This document shows, in pieces, positions 52,994-60,949 of a DNA stretch of 64,000 nucleotides. The notes under the pieces were generated by a model. The model saw only the letters and a list, made by a program, of their open reading frames with translations. It had not been told where the DNA came from and ran no database searches. This DNA comes from Bradyrhizobium glycinis (GTDB lineage Bacteria > Pseudomonadota > Alphaproteobacteria > Rhizobiales > Xanthobacteraceae): the NCBI RefSeq assembly GCF_016031655.1, contig NZ_JACCHQ010000030.1, positions 23,461-87,460 of the forward strand, written 5' to 3'. The position numbers and the translations under genes were made by a program. The number at the start of each line of letters is the position of its first letter. The first letter of the stretch is position 1.

Positions 52994-53383
52994 TCAGATG
53001 CTGCGGCGCTTGGCGGTGACTTCGATCTCGACCTTCATCTCGGGCCTGGCGAGGGCGCTGACGACCAGCAGCGTCGCCGCCGGCCTGATGTCGCCGAGGA
53101 CCTCGCCGCAGACGGCGAAGTGGGCATCGATGTAGCTGGCGTCGGTCACGTAATAGGTCGCACGGACGATATCGGCCATCTCGAATCCGCCCTCCTGCAG
53201 AGCGGCTGCGATGGTCTTGAAGCAGTTGCGTGACTGGCTCGTGACATCGGCCGGCATCGTCATCGTGGTGTAGTCATAGCCGGTGGTTCCCGCGACGAAG
53301 GCGAACTCGCCGTCGATCACGGCACGGCTGTAGCCGACGGTCTTCTCGAGCGGAGAGCCGGTGGAGATCAGGCGACGGGACAT
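52994..53383 (-). CDS. RidA-family protein
   Basis: The 129-residue product has the YjgF/RidA trimer fold: FAFVAGTTGYDYTT near 27-40, QSRNCFKTIAAALQEGGF and ARPEMKVEIEVTAKR at the end. The substrate Arg of true RidA (IRPAAT: Arg in DIRPAATLLVV near 100) is kept. RidA destroys reactive enamine/imine intermediates made by PLP enzymes, which suits its place near a PLP decarboxylase. It starts 58 bases upstream of hss on the same strand. Confidence 0.88.
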   Translation of the reverse strand: MSRRLISTGSPLEKTVGYSRAVIDGEFAFVAGTTGYDYTTMTMPADVTSQSRNCFKTIAAALQEGGFEMADIVRATYYVTDASYIDAHFAVCGEVLGDIRPAATLLVVSALARPEMKVEIEVTAKRRSI

Positions 53384-53523
53384 CGGTCTGGGCCTCGACT
53401 GAAGGGGTGTTTCGCGGGGTTAAAGGGCGTTTCCGGCGCCTGCGCAACCCCAAAGGAACGGGCTTGGCGCAGGCGCCGCCAGACGTTGCCGCTCGATGCG
53501 ATCTTCGCTACGCCAGCGATCCG

Positions 53524-54111
53524 TCAGGCCGCGTGCGCCTCAGGCGCGCGAACCGACCTCCGTTTGGGCAGGGCCGGGCCGGTTGGGACGATCATCCCGG
53601 CGGCGCCATCGAGCGCGCCGTCGGTGAACTCGATGGCCAGCAGGCGGTCGCGCTCGAACGGGCCCGGCAGCGACAGCTCCGCGGTCTTCTCAGTCGAGAA
53701 GCCGAAACGGGCGTAATAGGGGGCATCGCCGAGCAGGACGACGGCGTCGTGCCCGCGCGCCCGGGCGGCAGCCAGCGCTTGACGCATCAGCGCGGCGCCG
53801 ATCCCGAGCTCGCGGCAGGCAGGGTCGACCGCCAGCGGTCCAAGGACCAGAGCGGGCCTGCCTCCGGCGCTGACATGCCACAGCCGCACGGTTCCCACGA
53901 GCTTGCCGTCGCGCATCGCCGACAGGGCAAGGCCTGCAGCGGGCGCGCGTCCGTCGCGCAGGCGCTGGCAGGTGCGGCCATGGCGGGTCTCGCCAAAGCA
54001 GGCATCGAGCAGCGCTTCGCGCACCGCGACGTCTCCAGCACGTTCCGCACGGATCACGAACGGAGCGGCTTTCGAGGTGAGGGCAACTTGCGGCTTCCGA
54101 GGAGCGGTCAT
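53524..54111 (-). CDS. GNAT N-acetyltransferase (YhbS-like)
   Basis: The 195-residue product has acetyl-CoA loop LGIGAALMRQALAAARARG (motif A with R-E-L-G-I-G-A) and a downstream APYYARFGFSTEK segment of the YhbS/Rv group. In this family targets range from proteins to small amines. Its place between ridA and ornithine decarboxylase suggests possible polyamine acetylation, but this is only context. The Arg-rich C-terminus (RRSVRAPEAHAA) is outside the fold. Confidence 0.8.
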   Translation of the reverse strand: MTAPRKPQVALTSKAAPFVIRAERAGDVAVREALLDACFGETRHGRTCQRLRDGRAPAAGLALSAMRDGKLVGTVRLWHVSAGGRPALVLGPLAVDPACRELGIGAALMRQALAAARARGHDAVVLLGDAPYYARFGFSTEKTAELSLPGPFERDRLLAIEFTDGALDGAAGMIVPTGPALPKRRSVRAPEAHAA

Positions 54112-54192
54112 GGCACGTCAGTCCCCGCTTGAACCGGCGTCCGCGCAGCACGCCTGTCCAAGACGTCATCAGAAATCGAGATGTTTGGATGA

Positions 54193-54212
54193 GGAGCCGG
54201 CGGACCGGCTCC
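54193..54212. terminator. Hairpin downstream of ornithine decarboxylase
   Basis: A perfect 8-bp stem GGAGCCGG / CCGGCTCC with loop CGGA lies about 50 bases past the decarboxylase stop (minus strand). There is no T-tract, so it may stabilise the mRNA end or terminate weakly. Confidence 0.5.
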
Positions 54213-54260
54213 CGGTTTCGTCAGGCCTCTGGAAATGAGAGGCGGATCTGATGTGGCAAA

Positions 54261-55403
54261 TCAGATATGATACGTCTTCAGCGGTGGGATGCCGTTGAAG
54301 GCCACCGACGAGTAGGTTGACGTATAGGCCCCGGTGCCCTCGATCAGCACCTTGTCGCCGATCTCAAGCGTGACGGGAAGCGGATACGGGTTCTTCTCGT
54401 ACAGCACGTCAGCGCTGTCGCAGGTGGGCCCAGCGAGTACGCACGGGGTCATGTCCGCGCCGTCGTGACGGGTGCGGATGGCGTAGCGGATCGACTCGTC
54501 CATGGTCTCGGCGAGACCGCCGAACTTGCCGATGTCCAGGTACACCCAGCGCACTTCGTCCTCGTCGCTCTTCTTCGAGATGAGCACGACCTCGGATTCG
54601 ATGATGCCGGCGTTGCCCACCATACCGCGGCCCGGCTCGATGATGGTCTCCGGAATCTGGTTGCCGAAGTGCTTGCGCAGCGCGCGGAAGATCGACCGGC
54701 CGTAGGTGACGACCGGCGGCACGTCCTTCAGGTACTTGGTCGGGAAGCCGCCGCCCATGTTGACCATGGTCAGGTTGATGCCGCGCTCGGCGCAGTCGCG
54801 GAACACCTGCGAGGCCATCGCCAGCGCACGGTCCCACGCCTTCACCTTGCGCTGCTGCGAGCCGACATGGAAGGAGATGCCGCACGGCTCCAGGCCCTGG
54901 CGCTTGGCGAGGTCGAGCACCTCGACCGCCATTTCCGGGTCGCAGCCGAACTTGCGCGACAGCGGCCACTCGGCGCCGGCGCAGTCATAAAGGATGCGGC
55001 AGAACACCTTCGCAGCCGGCGCGGCACGGGCGACCTTCTCGACCTCGGCGGCGCAATCGACCGCGAACAGGCGAATGCCGAGCGCGAAGGCGCGCGCGAT
55101 GTCGCGCTCCTTCTTGATCGTGTTGCCGAACGAGATGCGGTCAGGCGTCGCACCCGCAGCCAGCGCCATCTCGATCTCGGCGACCGTGGCGGTGTCGAAG
55201 CAGGAGCCCATGGAGGCCAGCAGGGACAGCACTTCCGGCGCCGGGTTCGCCTTGACGGCATAGAACACGCGGCTGTCGGGCAGCGCCTTGGCGAAGCTCT
55301 GGTAGTTGTCGCGCACGACCTCGAGGTCGACGACGAGGCACGGCTCGGTGTCGAGGCCATCCTTGCGGCGGTTGCGCAGGAATTCCTGGATACGTTCGGT
55401 CAT
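54261..55403 (-). CDS. Type III ornithine (lysine/ornithine) decarboxylase
   Basis: The start at 55403 (MTERIQEFLRN) has GGAG seven bases upstream; a longer start at 55442 is rejected. The 380-residue enzyme is an alanine-racemase-fold decarboxylase: PLP Lys K51 in FYAVKANP, FHVGSQ near 195, the PLP phosphate loop EPGRGMVGNAG, and catalytic Cys in GPTCDSADVLYEK near 328. This is the eukaryotic-like ornithine decarboxylase group found in alphaproteobacteria. It supplies putrescine for homospermidine synthase. A long leader suggests RNA-level control. Confidence 0.93.
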   Translation of the reverse strand: MTERIQEFLRNRRKDGLDTEPCLVVDLEVVRDNYQSFAKALPDSRVFYAVKANPAPEVLSLLASMGSCFDTATVAEIEMALAAGATPDRISFGNTIKKERDIARAFALGIRLFAVDCAAEVEKVARAAPAAKVFCRILYDCAGAEWPLSRKFGCDPEMAVEVLDLAKRQGLEPCGISFHVGSQQRKVKAWDRALAMASQVFRDCAERGINLTMVNMGGGFPTKYLKDVPPVVTYGRSIFRALRKHFGNQIPETIIEPGRGMVGNAGIIESEVVLISKKSDEDEVRWVYLDIGKFGGLAETMDESIRYAIRTRHDGADMTPCVLAGPTCDSADVLYEKNPYPLPVTLEIGDKVLIEGTGAYTSTYSSVAFNGIPPLKTYHI

Positions 55404-55700
55404 GGCACTCTCCGGCGGTCCCAGCGACGGGATCCGTATCAACGTGACGTCTGATGAGAGTGCTTCAGCCGCATCGCGCGATGGAGGCGCGCTGAGGCCA
55501 AAAAACTCAAACCAGACTGTGCTGCCGTGGATTGGTTGGGAGAGTTTCCCGCCCGCTCACCTGGCAATGAAGGACAAGCCTTTTCAGTAGCCCGCGCCGG
55601 CGTTGGACTGCCGGTAGAGACCAAAAAAGCCCGATCCGTCGTTGCTTTAAGTCGCGTCCCCCGTTGAGAGCGGGGTGCGCCGGTTCGCCTCCGGCTGCCA
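55404..55700 (-). promoter_or_regulatory. Candidate speF-type leader of ornithine decarboxylase
   Basis: Read on the minus strand, this 5' region holds a CCCCG/CGGGG hairpin (about 55660-55677), a GGGCTTTTTTGG tract, a CCGGC/GCCGG hairpin (about 55597-55614), a second T-tract (GAGTTTTTTGG near 55498-55508) and a final structured segment before the ribosome binding site. A conserved leader RNA (speF) is known upstream of ornithine decarboxylase genes in alphaproteobacteria. I cannot run a covariance search, so identity is inferred from position and hairpin content. Confidence 0.5.
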
Positions 55701-56091
55701 GTCACGGTTGCAAAGAGCGAAGTCACCTTCGACATGGCATCTCTTTGAGAGAGATGCTGGGCGCTTCGGGTTTGCTTCGTCGTCCGACCTTCTGGTCTTG
55801 CGACCTCGGTCTTCCGACTTCCGCACTTCCGAAGAGCCCCTCGGCTTCTTCACCCCTTGGCGGCTGTCCGGCCTCTTGTCCGGATACCTACCGACTGACA
55901 CACGACCACAGGCACGTGCGAAATTGGGCAAGTCCGCACATAAGCGTTTTGACTCTGCTTCGCAAGAATTTTTTTAGGCTGCGGACAGAATTGCCTAACA
56001 TCTGCTTGCGCGCTGTTGCGCGAGCGACGCGGAAGATGAACGCGCGTTAAGTTTTCGCCGCGCTGCGCGTGTTGCCCACGCGCGAGCAGCG
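55443..56091. other. Long intergenic region upstream of ornithine decarboxylase
   Basis: These 649 bases contain the candidate leader, an Arg/Lys-rich frame on the minus strand (55647-55931) and, at 55920-56060, an AT-richer patch with TTTTTTT that may hold a promoter. I see no RNA gene that I can name and no clear protein gene on the plus strand. Confidence 0.5.
55647..55931 (-). CDS. Possible basic leader reading frame upstream of ornithine decarboxylase
   Basis: A 94-residue frame upstream of the decarboxylase is strikingly rich in Arg/Lys (VKKPRGSSEVRKSEDRGRKT and on), with the C-terminal part ending in the leader. Known upstream open reading frames of ornithine decarboxylase genes in enterobacteria use Arg codons to sense ornithine. 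Here the frame has no clear ribosome binding site and may be chance. Confidence 0.2.
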   Translation of the reverse strand: MPNFARACGRVSVGRYPDKRPDSRQGVKKPRGSSEVRKSEDRGRKTRRSDDEANPKRPASLSKRCHVEGDFALCNRDWQPEANRRTPLSTGDAT

Positions 56092-56346
56092 TCAGCCGCG
56101 CTTGGTGAAGGGCTCGATGCGCTGAGCGCCGCGGATGAAGGCGGTCATGACGAGCACGCCGAGTGCGAACAGCACGGCCTGCAGGATATGGGCGCCCTGG
56201 TCGCCGAGCCCGAACAGGATCGCGAGCGCCCAGCCGCCGGCAAAGGCCGCGCCGAACACCTCAGCGCCGATCAGGATGGCGGCGCTGATGACTGTGATGA
56301 CGCTGGGCCAGACGATCTGGCGGGACGATGAAGAAGGCGCGTTCAT
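56092..56346 (-). CDS. Small two-helix membrane protein
   Basis: The start at 56346 gives an 84-residue product (MNAPSSSSRQIVWPS) with helices WPSVITVISAAILIGAEVFG and AHILQAVLFALGVLVMTAFI plus a short linking helix. No domain is recognised. It is divergent from the M3 peptidase gene (137 bases). The basic C-terminus (QRIEPFTKRG) is probably cytosolic. A longer upstream frame to 56718 is a shadow of the peptidase gene. Confidence 0.6.
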   Translation of the reverse strand: MNAPSSSSRQIVWPSVITVISAAILIGAEVFGAAFAGGWALAILFGLGDQGAHILQAVLFALGVLVMTAFIRGAQRIEPFTKRG

Positions 56347-56482
56347 GGCTTCAGGGGATCCTGGCTTCGAGGGCCGCAATCTCCCCGAAAAGGCGGCCGG
56401 GGGCAAGGGCAAACGGCCCAAAAAAGCCCCACGCGTGCTATAGCTGGCCGCAACAATCGAGCCACGAAATTCGGGACTTGTG

Positions 56483-58567
56483 ATGTCAGAACCCCGCCAA
56501 ATGACGGACGCCGAGACCAATCCGCTGCTGAAGGCCTGGGTGACGCCGTTCGCGACCCCGCCTTTCGACGAGATCAAGCCGGAGCACTTCCTGCCAGCCT
56601 TCGAGCAGGCCTTCGCCGACCACGCCGCCGAGATCGCAGCGATCACCAACGATCCGGCGGCGCCCGACTTCGCCAACACCATCACGGCGCTGGAGCGCTC
56701 GGGCAAGCTCTTGAGCAAGGTAGCGGCGGTCTTCTACGACCTCGTCTCGGCGCATTCCAACCCGGCCATCTTGGAGATCGACAAGGAGGTCTCCTTGCGG
56801 ATGGCGCGGCACTGGAATCCGATCATGATGAACGCCGTGCTGTTCGGCCGCATCGCCCATCTGCACGAGAACCGCGCAGGTCTCGGTCTCACGCCCGAGC
56901 AGCTCCGCCTCTTAGAGCGCACCTACACCCGCTTCCATCGCGCCGGCGCCGGCCTCTCTGAAGAGGCCAAGACGCGGATGGCCGAAATCAACGAGAGGCT
57001 GGCCCAGCTCGGCACCAGCTTCAGCCACCATCTGCTCGGCGACGAGCAGGACTGGTTCCTGGAGCTCGGGGAGGCCGACCGCGACGGCCTGCCGGAGAGC
57101 TTCATCGCCAGCGCCAAGGCTGCAGCAGAAGAGCGCGGCATGGCAGGCAAGGCCATCGTCACGCTGTCGCGCTCCTCGGTCGAGACGTTCCTGAAAAGCT
57201 CCGCCCGGCGTGACCTCCGCGAGAAGGTCTACAAGGCCTTCATCGCGCGCGGCGACAACGGCAACGCCAACGACAACAACGTGACGATTGTCGAGATCCT
57301 GAAGCTGCGCGAGGAGAGCGCTAGGCTCCTGGGCTATCCGACCTACGCCGCCTACCGGCTCGAAGATTCCATGGCCAAGACGCCGGACGCGGTGCGCAGC
57401 CTGCTCGAGCGGGTCTGGAAGCCCGCTCGGGCCCGGGCGCTGGCCGACCGAGACGAGATGCAGGCGCTGATCACGGAAGAGGGCGGCAATTTCAAGCTCG
57501 CCCCCTGGGACTGGCGCTTCTACGCCGAGAAGCTGCGTCTGCAGCGCGCCAATTTCGACGATTCCGCGATCAAGCCGTATCTCGGCCTCGACAACATGAT
57601 CGCCGCCGCCTTCGACTGCGCCACGCGCCTGTTCGGCGTCACCTTCGAGGAGCGCAAGGACGTTCCGGTCTGGCATCCCGACGTCCGGGTCTGGGAGATG
57701 AAGGACAGGGGCGGCAAGCACAAGGCGCTGTTCTATGGCGACTACTTCGCCCGGCCGTCGAAGCGCTCCGGCGCCTGGATGACCTCGCTGCGCGACCAGC
57801 AGAAGCTCGACGGCGACATCGCGCCGCTGGTTCTCAACATCTGCAATTTCGCCAAGGGTGCCGGCGGCGAGCCGTCGCTGCTGTCGCCCGACGATGCCCG
57901 CACCCTGTTCCACGAATTCGGCCACGGCCTGCACGGCATGCTCTCCAACGTGACCTATCCCTCACTGTCGGGCACCTCCGTGTTCACCGACTTCGTCGAG
58001 CTGCCGTCGCAACTCTACGAGCACTGGCAGGAGCGGCCCGAGGTGCTGCAGAAGTTCGCCCGCCACTACCAGACCGGCGAGCCGCTGCCGGACGACCTGC
58101 TGCAACGCTTCCTCGCCGCGCGAAAATTCAACCAGGGCTTTGCCACGGTCGAGTTCGTCTCCTCGGCGCTCATTGACCTGGAATTCCACACCCAGCCGGC
58201 AGCCGCCGCGCAGGATGTCCGCGCCTTCGAGCGACGCGAGCTGGAGAAGATCGGCATGCCCGAGGAGATCGCGCTGCGTCATCGTCCGACGCAGTTCGGC
58301 CACATCTTCACCGGCGACCATTACGCCGCCGGCTATTACAGCTACATGTGGTCGGAGGTGATGGACGCCGACGCCTTCGGCGCGTTCGAGGAGGCCGGCG
58401 ACATCTTCGATCCTTCGGTGGCCAAGCGTCTGCACGACGACATCTATTCGTCAGGCGGATCGGTCGATCCGGAAGCCGCCTACGAGGCGTTCCGCGGCCG
58501 GCCGCCAGAGCCGGACGCGCTGCTCCGCCGCCGCGGCCTGCTCGAAGACGCCGAGGCGGCCTCATGA
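56483..58567 (+). CDS. M3-family metallopeptidase (oligopeptidase A / Dcp-like)
   Basis: The product is 694 residues from ATG 56483; a GTG three bases upstream is possible. The zinc site HEFGH (LFHEFGHGLHGM near 476-487) and the third ligand Glu in FTDFVELPSQ (about 506) are present. The length and the opening PLLKAWVTPFATPPFDEIKPEHF fit the PrlC/Dcp branch of clan MA. It digests short peptides in the cytosol. The stop overlaps the DUF1007 start by four bases, linking it to metal transport genes. Confidence 0.93.
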   Translation: MSEPRQMTDAETNPLLKAWVTPFATPPFDEIKPEHFLPAFEQAFADHAAEIAAITNDPAAPDFANTITALERSGKLLSKVAAVFYDLVSAHSNPAILEIDKEVSLRMARHWNPIMMNAVLFGRIAHLHENRAGLGLTPEQLRLLERTYTRFHRAGAGLSEEAKTRMAEINERLAQLGTSFSHHLLGDEQDWFLELGEADRDGLPESFIASAKAAAEERGMAGKAIVTLSRSSVETFLKSSARRDLREKVYKAFIARGDNGNANDNNVTIVEILKLREESARLLGYPTYAAYRLEDSMAKTPDAVRSLLERVWKPARARALADRDEMQALITEEGGNFKLAPWDWRFYAEKLRLQRANFDDSAIKPYLGLDNMIAAAFDCATRLFGVTFEERKDVPVWHPDVRVWEMKDRGGKHKALFYGDYFARPSKRSGAWMTSLRDQQKLDGDIAPLVLNICNFAKGAGGEPSLLSPDDARTLFHEFGHGLHGMLSNVTYPSLSGTSVFTDFVELPSQLYEHWQERPEVLQKFARHYQTGEPLPDDLLQRFLAARKFNQGFATVEFVSSALIDLEFHTQPAAAAQDVRAFERRELEKIGMPEEIALRHRPTQFGHIFTGDHYAAGYYSYMWSEVMDADAFGAFEEAGDIFDPSVAKRLHDDIYSSGGSVDPEAAYEAFRGRPPEPDALLRRRGLLEDAEAAS

Positions 58568-59202
58568 GCATGCGCGCCCTGTTCGGATGCCTGCTTGCCG
58601 CCGCGATGACGCTCGTATCAGGTGCGGCGAGCGCGCATCCGCATGTTTGGATCACCGCGACCAGCGAATTGCTCTACGCGGCCGACGGCAGCATCACCGG
58701 CGTGCGCCATGCCTGGACCTTCGACGACATGTTCTCGGCCTATGCGGTGCAGGGGCTCGAGAGCAAGACCAAGGGCGCCTACACGAGCGAGGAGCTCAAG
58801 CCGCTGGCGCAGACCAACGTCGAGTCGCTGAAGGAATACGCCTACTTCACCTTCGCCAAGGCCGACGGCAAGAAGGAGCGATTCCAGGAGCCGGTCGACT
58901 ATTTCCTCGACTACAAGGACACGGTGCTGACCCTGCACTTCACCTTGCCGCTGAAGAACGCGGTCAAGCCCAAGCAGCTGGTGCTCGAAGTGTTCGACCG
59001 CTCCTTCTTCATCGACTTCCAGATGGCCAAGGACAGTCCGGTCAAGCTGGTCGGTGCGCCCGCGGGGTGCCAGATGAGGCTGGAGCGGCCGAACGACGGC
59101 ACCGCGAGCGCCCAGAAGCTGAACGAGCAGACCTTCCTGAACGGCGAGAACTCGAATTTCGGCATGATGTTCGCCAACAAGATCACGGTGGATTGCCCTT
59201 GA
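58564..59202 (+). CDS. DUF1007-family exported protein
   Basis: The 212-residue product has a signal peptide (FGCLLAAAMTLVSGAASA) directly followed by HPHVWITATSELLYA, the diagnostic DUF1007 opening in which the new N-terminal His could bind Ni/Co/Cu. The family is a periplasmic partner of NicO/RcnA-type metal exporters. The start overlaps the peptidase stop (ATGA) and the 3' end overlaps the exporter start (TTGA), so all three are coupled. Confidence 0.88.
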   Translation: MSMRALFGCLLAAAMTLVSGAASAHPHVWITATSELLYAADGSITGVRHAWTFDDMFSAYAVQGLESKTKGAYTSEELKPLAQTNVESLKEYAYFTFAKADGKKERFQEPVDYFLDYKDTVLTLHFTLPLKNAVKPKQLVLEVFDRSFFIDFQMAKDSPVKLVGAPAGCQMRLERPNDGTASAQKLNEQTFLNGENSNFGMMFANKITVDCP

Positions 59203-60314
59203 AGCCGCAACTCTCTCCGCTCGCGCGCGGGCTGCTCGCCTCTGCTGCCGTGCTGCTGGTCATGGCTGTGACTGACGCCGCGCTTCATGATCTTCTCGCG
59301 CAAAACCCGTTCGGCGCACCGCGACCGGCGCAGGCGGCCAAGCCTGAAGCGAGCGGCCTCATCGGCTGGCTCCTGGCCAAGCAGTCGGAATTCTATCGCC
59401 AGATGTCGGCAACCATCCGCGCCGCAAAATCCGACGGCTCGGCGGTGTGGACGCTGCTCTTCATCTCGTTCGCCTATGGCATCTTCCACGCCGCCGGTCC
59501 CGGCCACGGCAAGGCGGTGATCGCCTCCTATCTGGTCGCGAACCGCGAGACGGCGCGGCGCGGCATCGCGCTGTCCTTTGCCTCGGCCCTGATGCAGTCG
59601 CTGGTCGCGATCCTCATCGTCGGTATCTCGGCCTGGGTGCTGAATGCGACGGCCAAGACGATGTGCAAAGCCGAAGGGGTGATCGAGATCGCGAGCTACG
59701 CCCTGATCGCGCTGTTCGGCCTGCGCCTTACCTGGGTCAAGGGCCGCACCTTCATCGGCGCACTTCAGGCTGCCCAGCCGGTGCCGGCGATGGCGGGCGT
59801 GCCGCACGACCATGATCACCACCATCATGATGCGCACGATCATCATCACCACGATCACCGCCATGATCATCACCATGGCCACGGCCACGCTCACCATCAT
59901 CACGGGCACGATCACGTTCATGACCAGCATTGCGGCCATTCCCACGGACCCACGCCCAGCGAGCTCGCCGGCCCCGGCGGCTGGTGGCGCGGCTTCGCTG
60001 CGATCCTGACTGTCGGCATCCGCCCCTGCTCGGGCGCGATCCTGGTCCTGGTGTTCGCGCTGGCGCAGGGCCTGTTCTGGGCCGGCATCGCCGCGACCTT
60101 CCTGATGGGATTGGGCACCGCGATCACGGTGGCGGCCATCGCTGTCATCGCCGTCTCCGCCAAGGATATCGCCGCCCGCCTCAGCGCCGGCCGCGACGGC
60201 GGTGGCGCGCTGTTCATGCGCGGCATCGAGTTCGGCGCCGCGGGTCTGGTTCTGCTGTTCGGCGTCGGCCTCCTGTTCGGCTACATCGCCGCCGAACGGA
60301 CGACGTGTTTTTGA
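59199..60314 (+). CDS. NicO/RcnA-type nickel/cobalt exporter
   Basis: A TTG at 59199 overlaps the DUF1007 stop codon; no ATG precedes the first helix. The 371-residue product has about six membrane helices with family motifs FHAAGPGHGKAVIASY near 97-112 and GIRPCSGAILVLVFALAQG near 270-288. Between them is a 45-residue His/Asp-rich loop (204-251) like that of RcnA. It should export Ni2+ or Co2+. Coupled translation with DUF1007 suggests a two-part exporter. Confidence 0.88.
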   Translation: MKPQLSPLARGLLASAAVLLVMAVTDAALHDLLAQNPFGAPRPAQAAKPEASGLIGWLLAKQSEFYRQMSATIRAAKSDGSAVWTLLFISFAYGIFHAAGPGHGKAVIASYLVANRETARRGIALSFASALMQSLVAILIVGISAWVLNATAKTMCKAEGVIEIASYALIALFGLRLTWVKGRTFIGALQAAQPVPAMAGVPHDHDHHHHDAHDHHHHDHRHDHHHGHGHAHHHHGHDHVHDQHCGHSHGPTPSELAGPGGWWRGFAAILTVGIRPCSGAILVLVFALAQGLFWAGIAATFLMGLGTAITVAAIAVIAVSAKDIAARLSAGRDGGGALFMRGIEFGAAGLVLLFGVGLLFGYIAAERTTCF

Positions 60315-60322
60315 GTGCTCTT

Positions 60323-60467
60323 CCCCTCTCCCCTTGTGGGAGAGGGTGGCTCGCCGCAGAGCGGCGAGACGGGTGAGGGGTATGTCTCCGCGAACGCTGA
60401 GCCGAGTTTGAGGAAATACCCCTCATCCGGCGCTTCGCGCCACCTTCTCCCACAAGGGGAGAAGGAA
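60323..60467. repeat. Composite palindromic intergenic repeat, family A copy 2
   Basis: Left half CCCCTCTCCCCTTGTGGGAGAGG and right half CCTTCTCCCACAAGGGGAGAAGG are inverted relative to each other, as in the copy at 15791-15930, with a variable centre (GCTCGCCGCAGAGCGGCGAGAC). It separates the convergent Ni/Co exporter and MAPEG genes. Confidence 0.85.
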
Positions 60468-60472
60468 GAAGG

Positions 60473-60871
60473 TCACACCGGCAGAAACCGCTTCAACGCC
60501 GGCATGAAGAAGATCCCGAGATTGATCGCAAAGCCGATGCTCCAGAGGATCGAGCGCAGCGTCGGGCGGTTGCCGAGATAAGTCAGCACATAGGCGATCC
60601 GCACGATCAGGAACAGCGCCGCCAGCTCGTCGATCAGGCGCTGCGGCGAGTCCCTGTATTCGGCGAGCAGCACCGCGAAAGCGAAGAACGGAAAGGTCTC
60701 GATGCCGTTCTGGTGCGCGCCGAGCGCGCGTTGCGAGAGGGCGTCCTCGTAGAAGGCGGGGTCGCGCGGCCGGGAATTGTCGAAGCGGCGAAACTTGATC
60801 CATTTGACCGCGGCGATCGTTGACAGATAGAGCAACAGCGCCCCGAATACACACCATTCCGCAAGCGTCAT
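60473..60871 (-). CDS. MAPEG-family membrane protein
   Basis: The 132-residue product (start 60871, MTLAEWCVFG) has four hydrophobic helices. The MAPEG-type motif is GAHQNGIETFPFFAFAVLLAEY near 50-71, with the ERxxxAHxNxxE-like pattern RALGAHQNGIE. Bacterial MAPEG proteins may bind glutathione, but the function here is unknown. It is divergent from hemH, 79 bases apart. Confidence 0.82.
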   Translation of the reverse strand: MTLAEWCVFGALLLYLSTIAAVKWIKFRRFDNSRPRDPAFYEDALSQRALGAHQNGIETFPFFAFAVLLAEYRDSPQRLIDELAALFLIVRIAYVLTYLGNRPTLRSILWSIGFAINLGIFFMPALKRFLPV

Positions 60872-60949
60872 CGGCCTCCCCCTTGGTGCGACCCTAGCGA
60901 ACCCCGGCTCATCTTGACAAGTTCGGACCAACGCGCGACCCAACCAGTC

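Noticed and set aside
60914..60919. TTGACA just before hemH
   Set aside because: No -10 element at 16-18 bases; likely chance.
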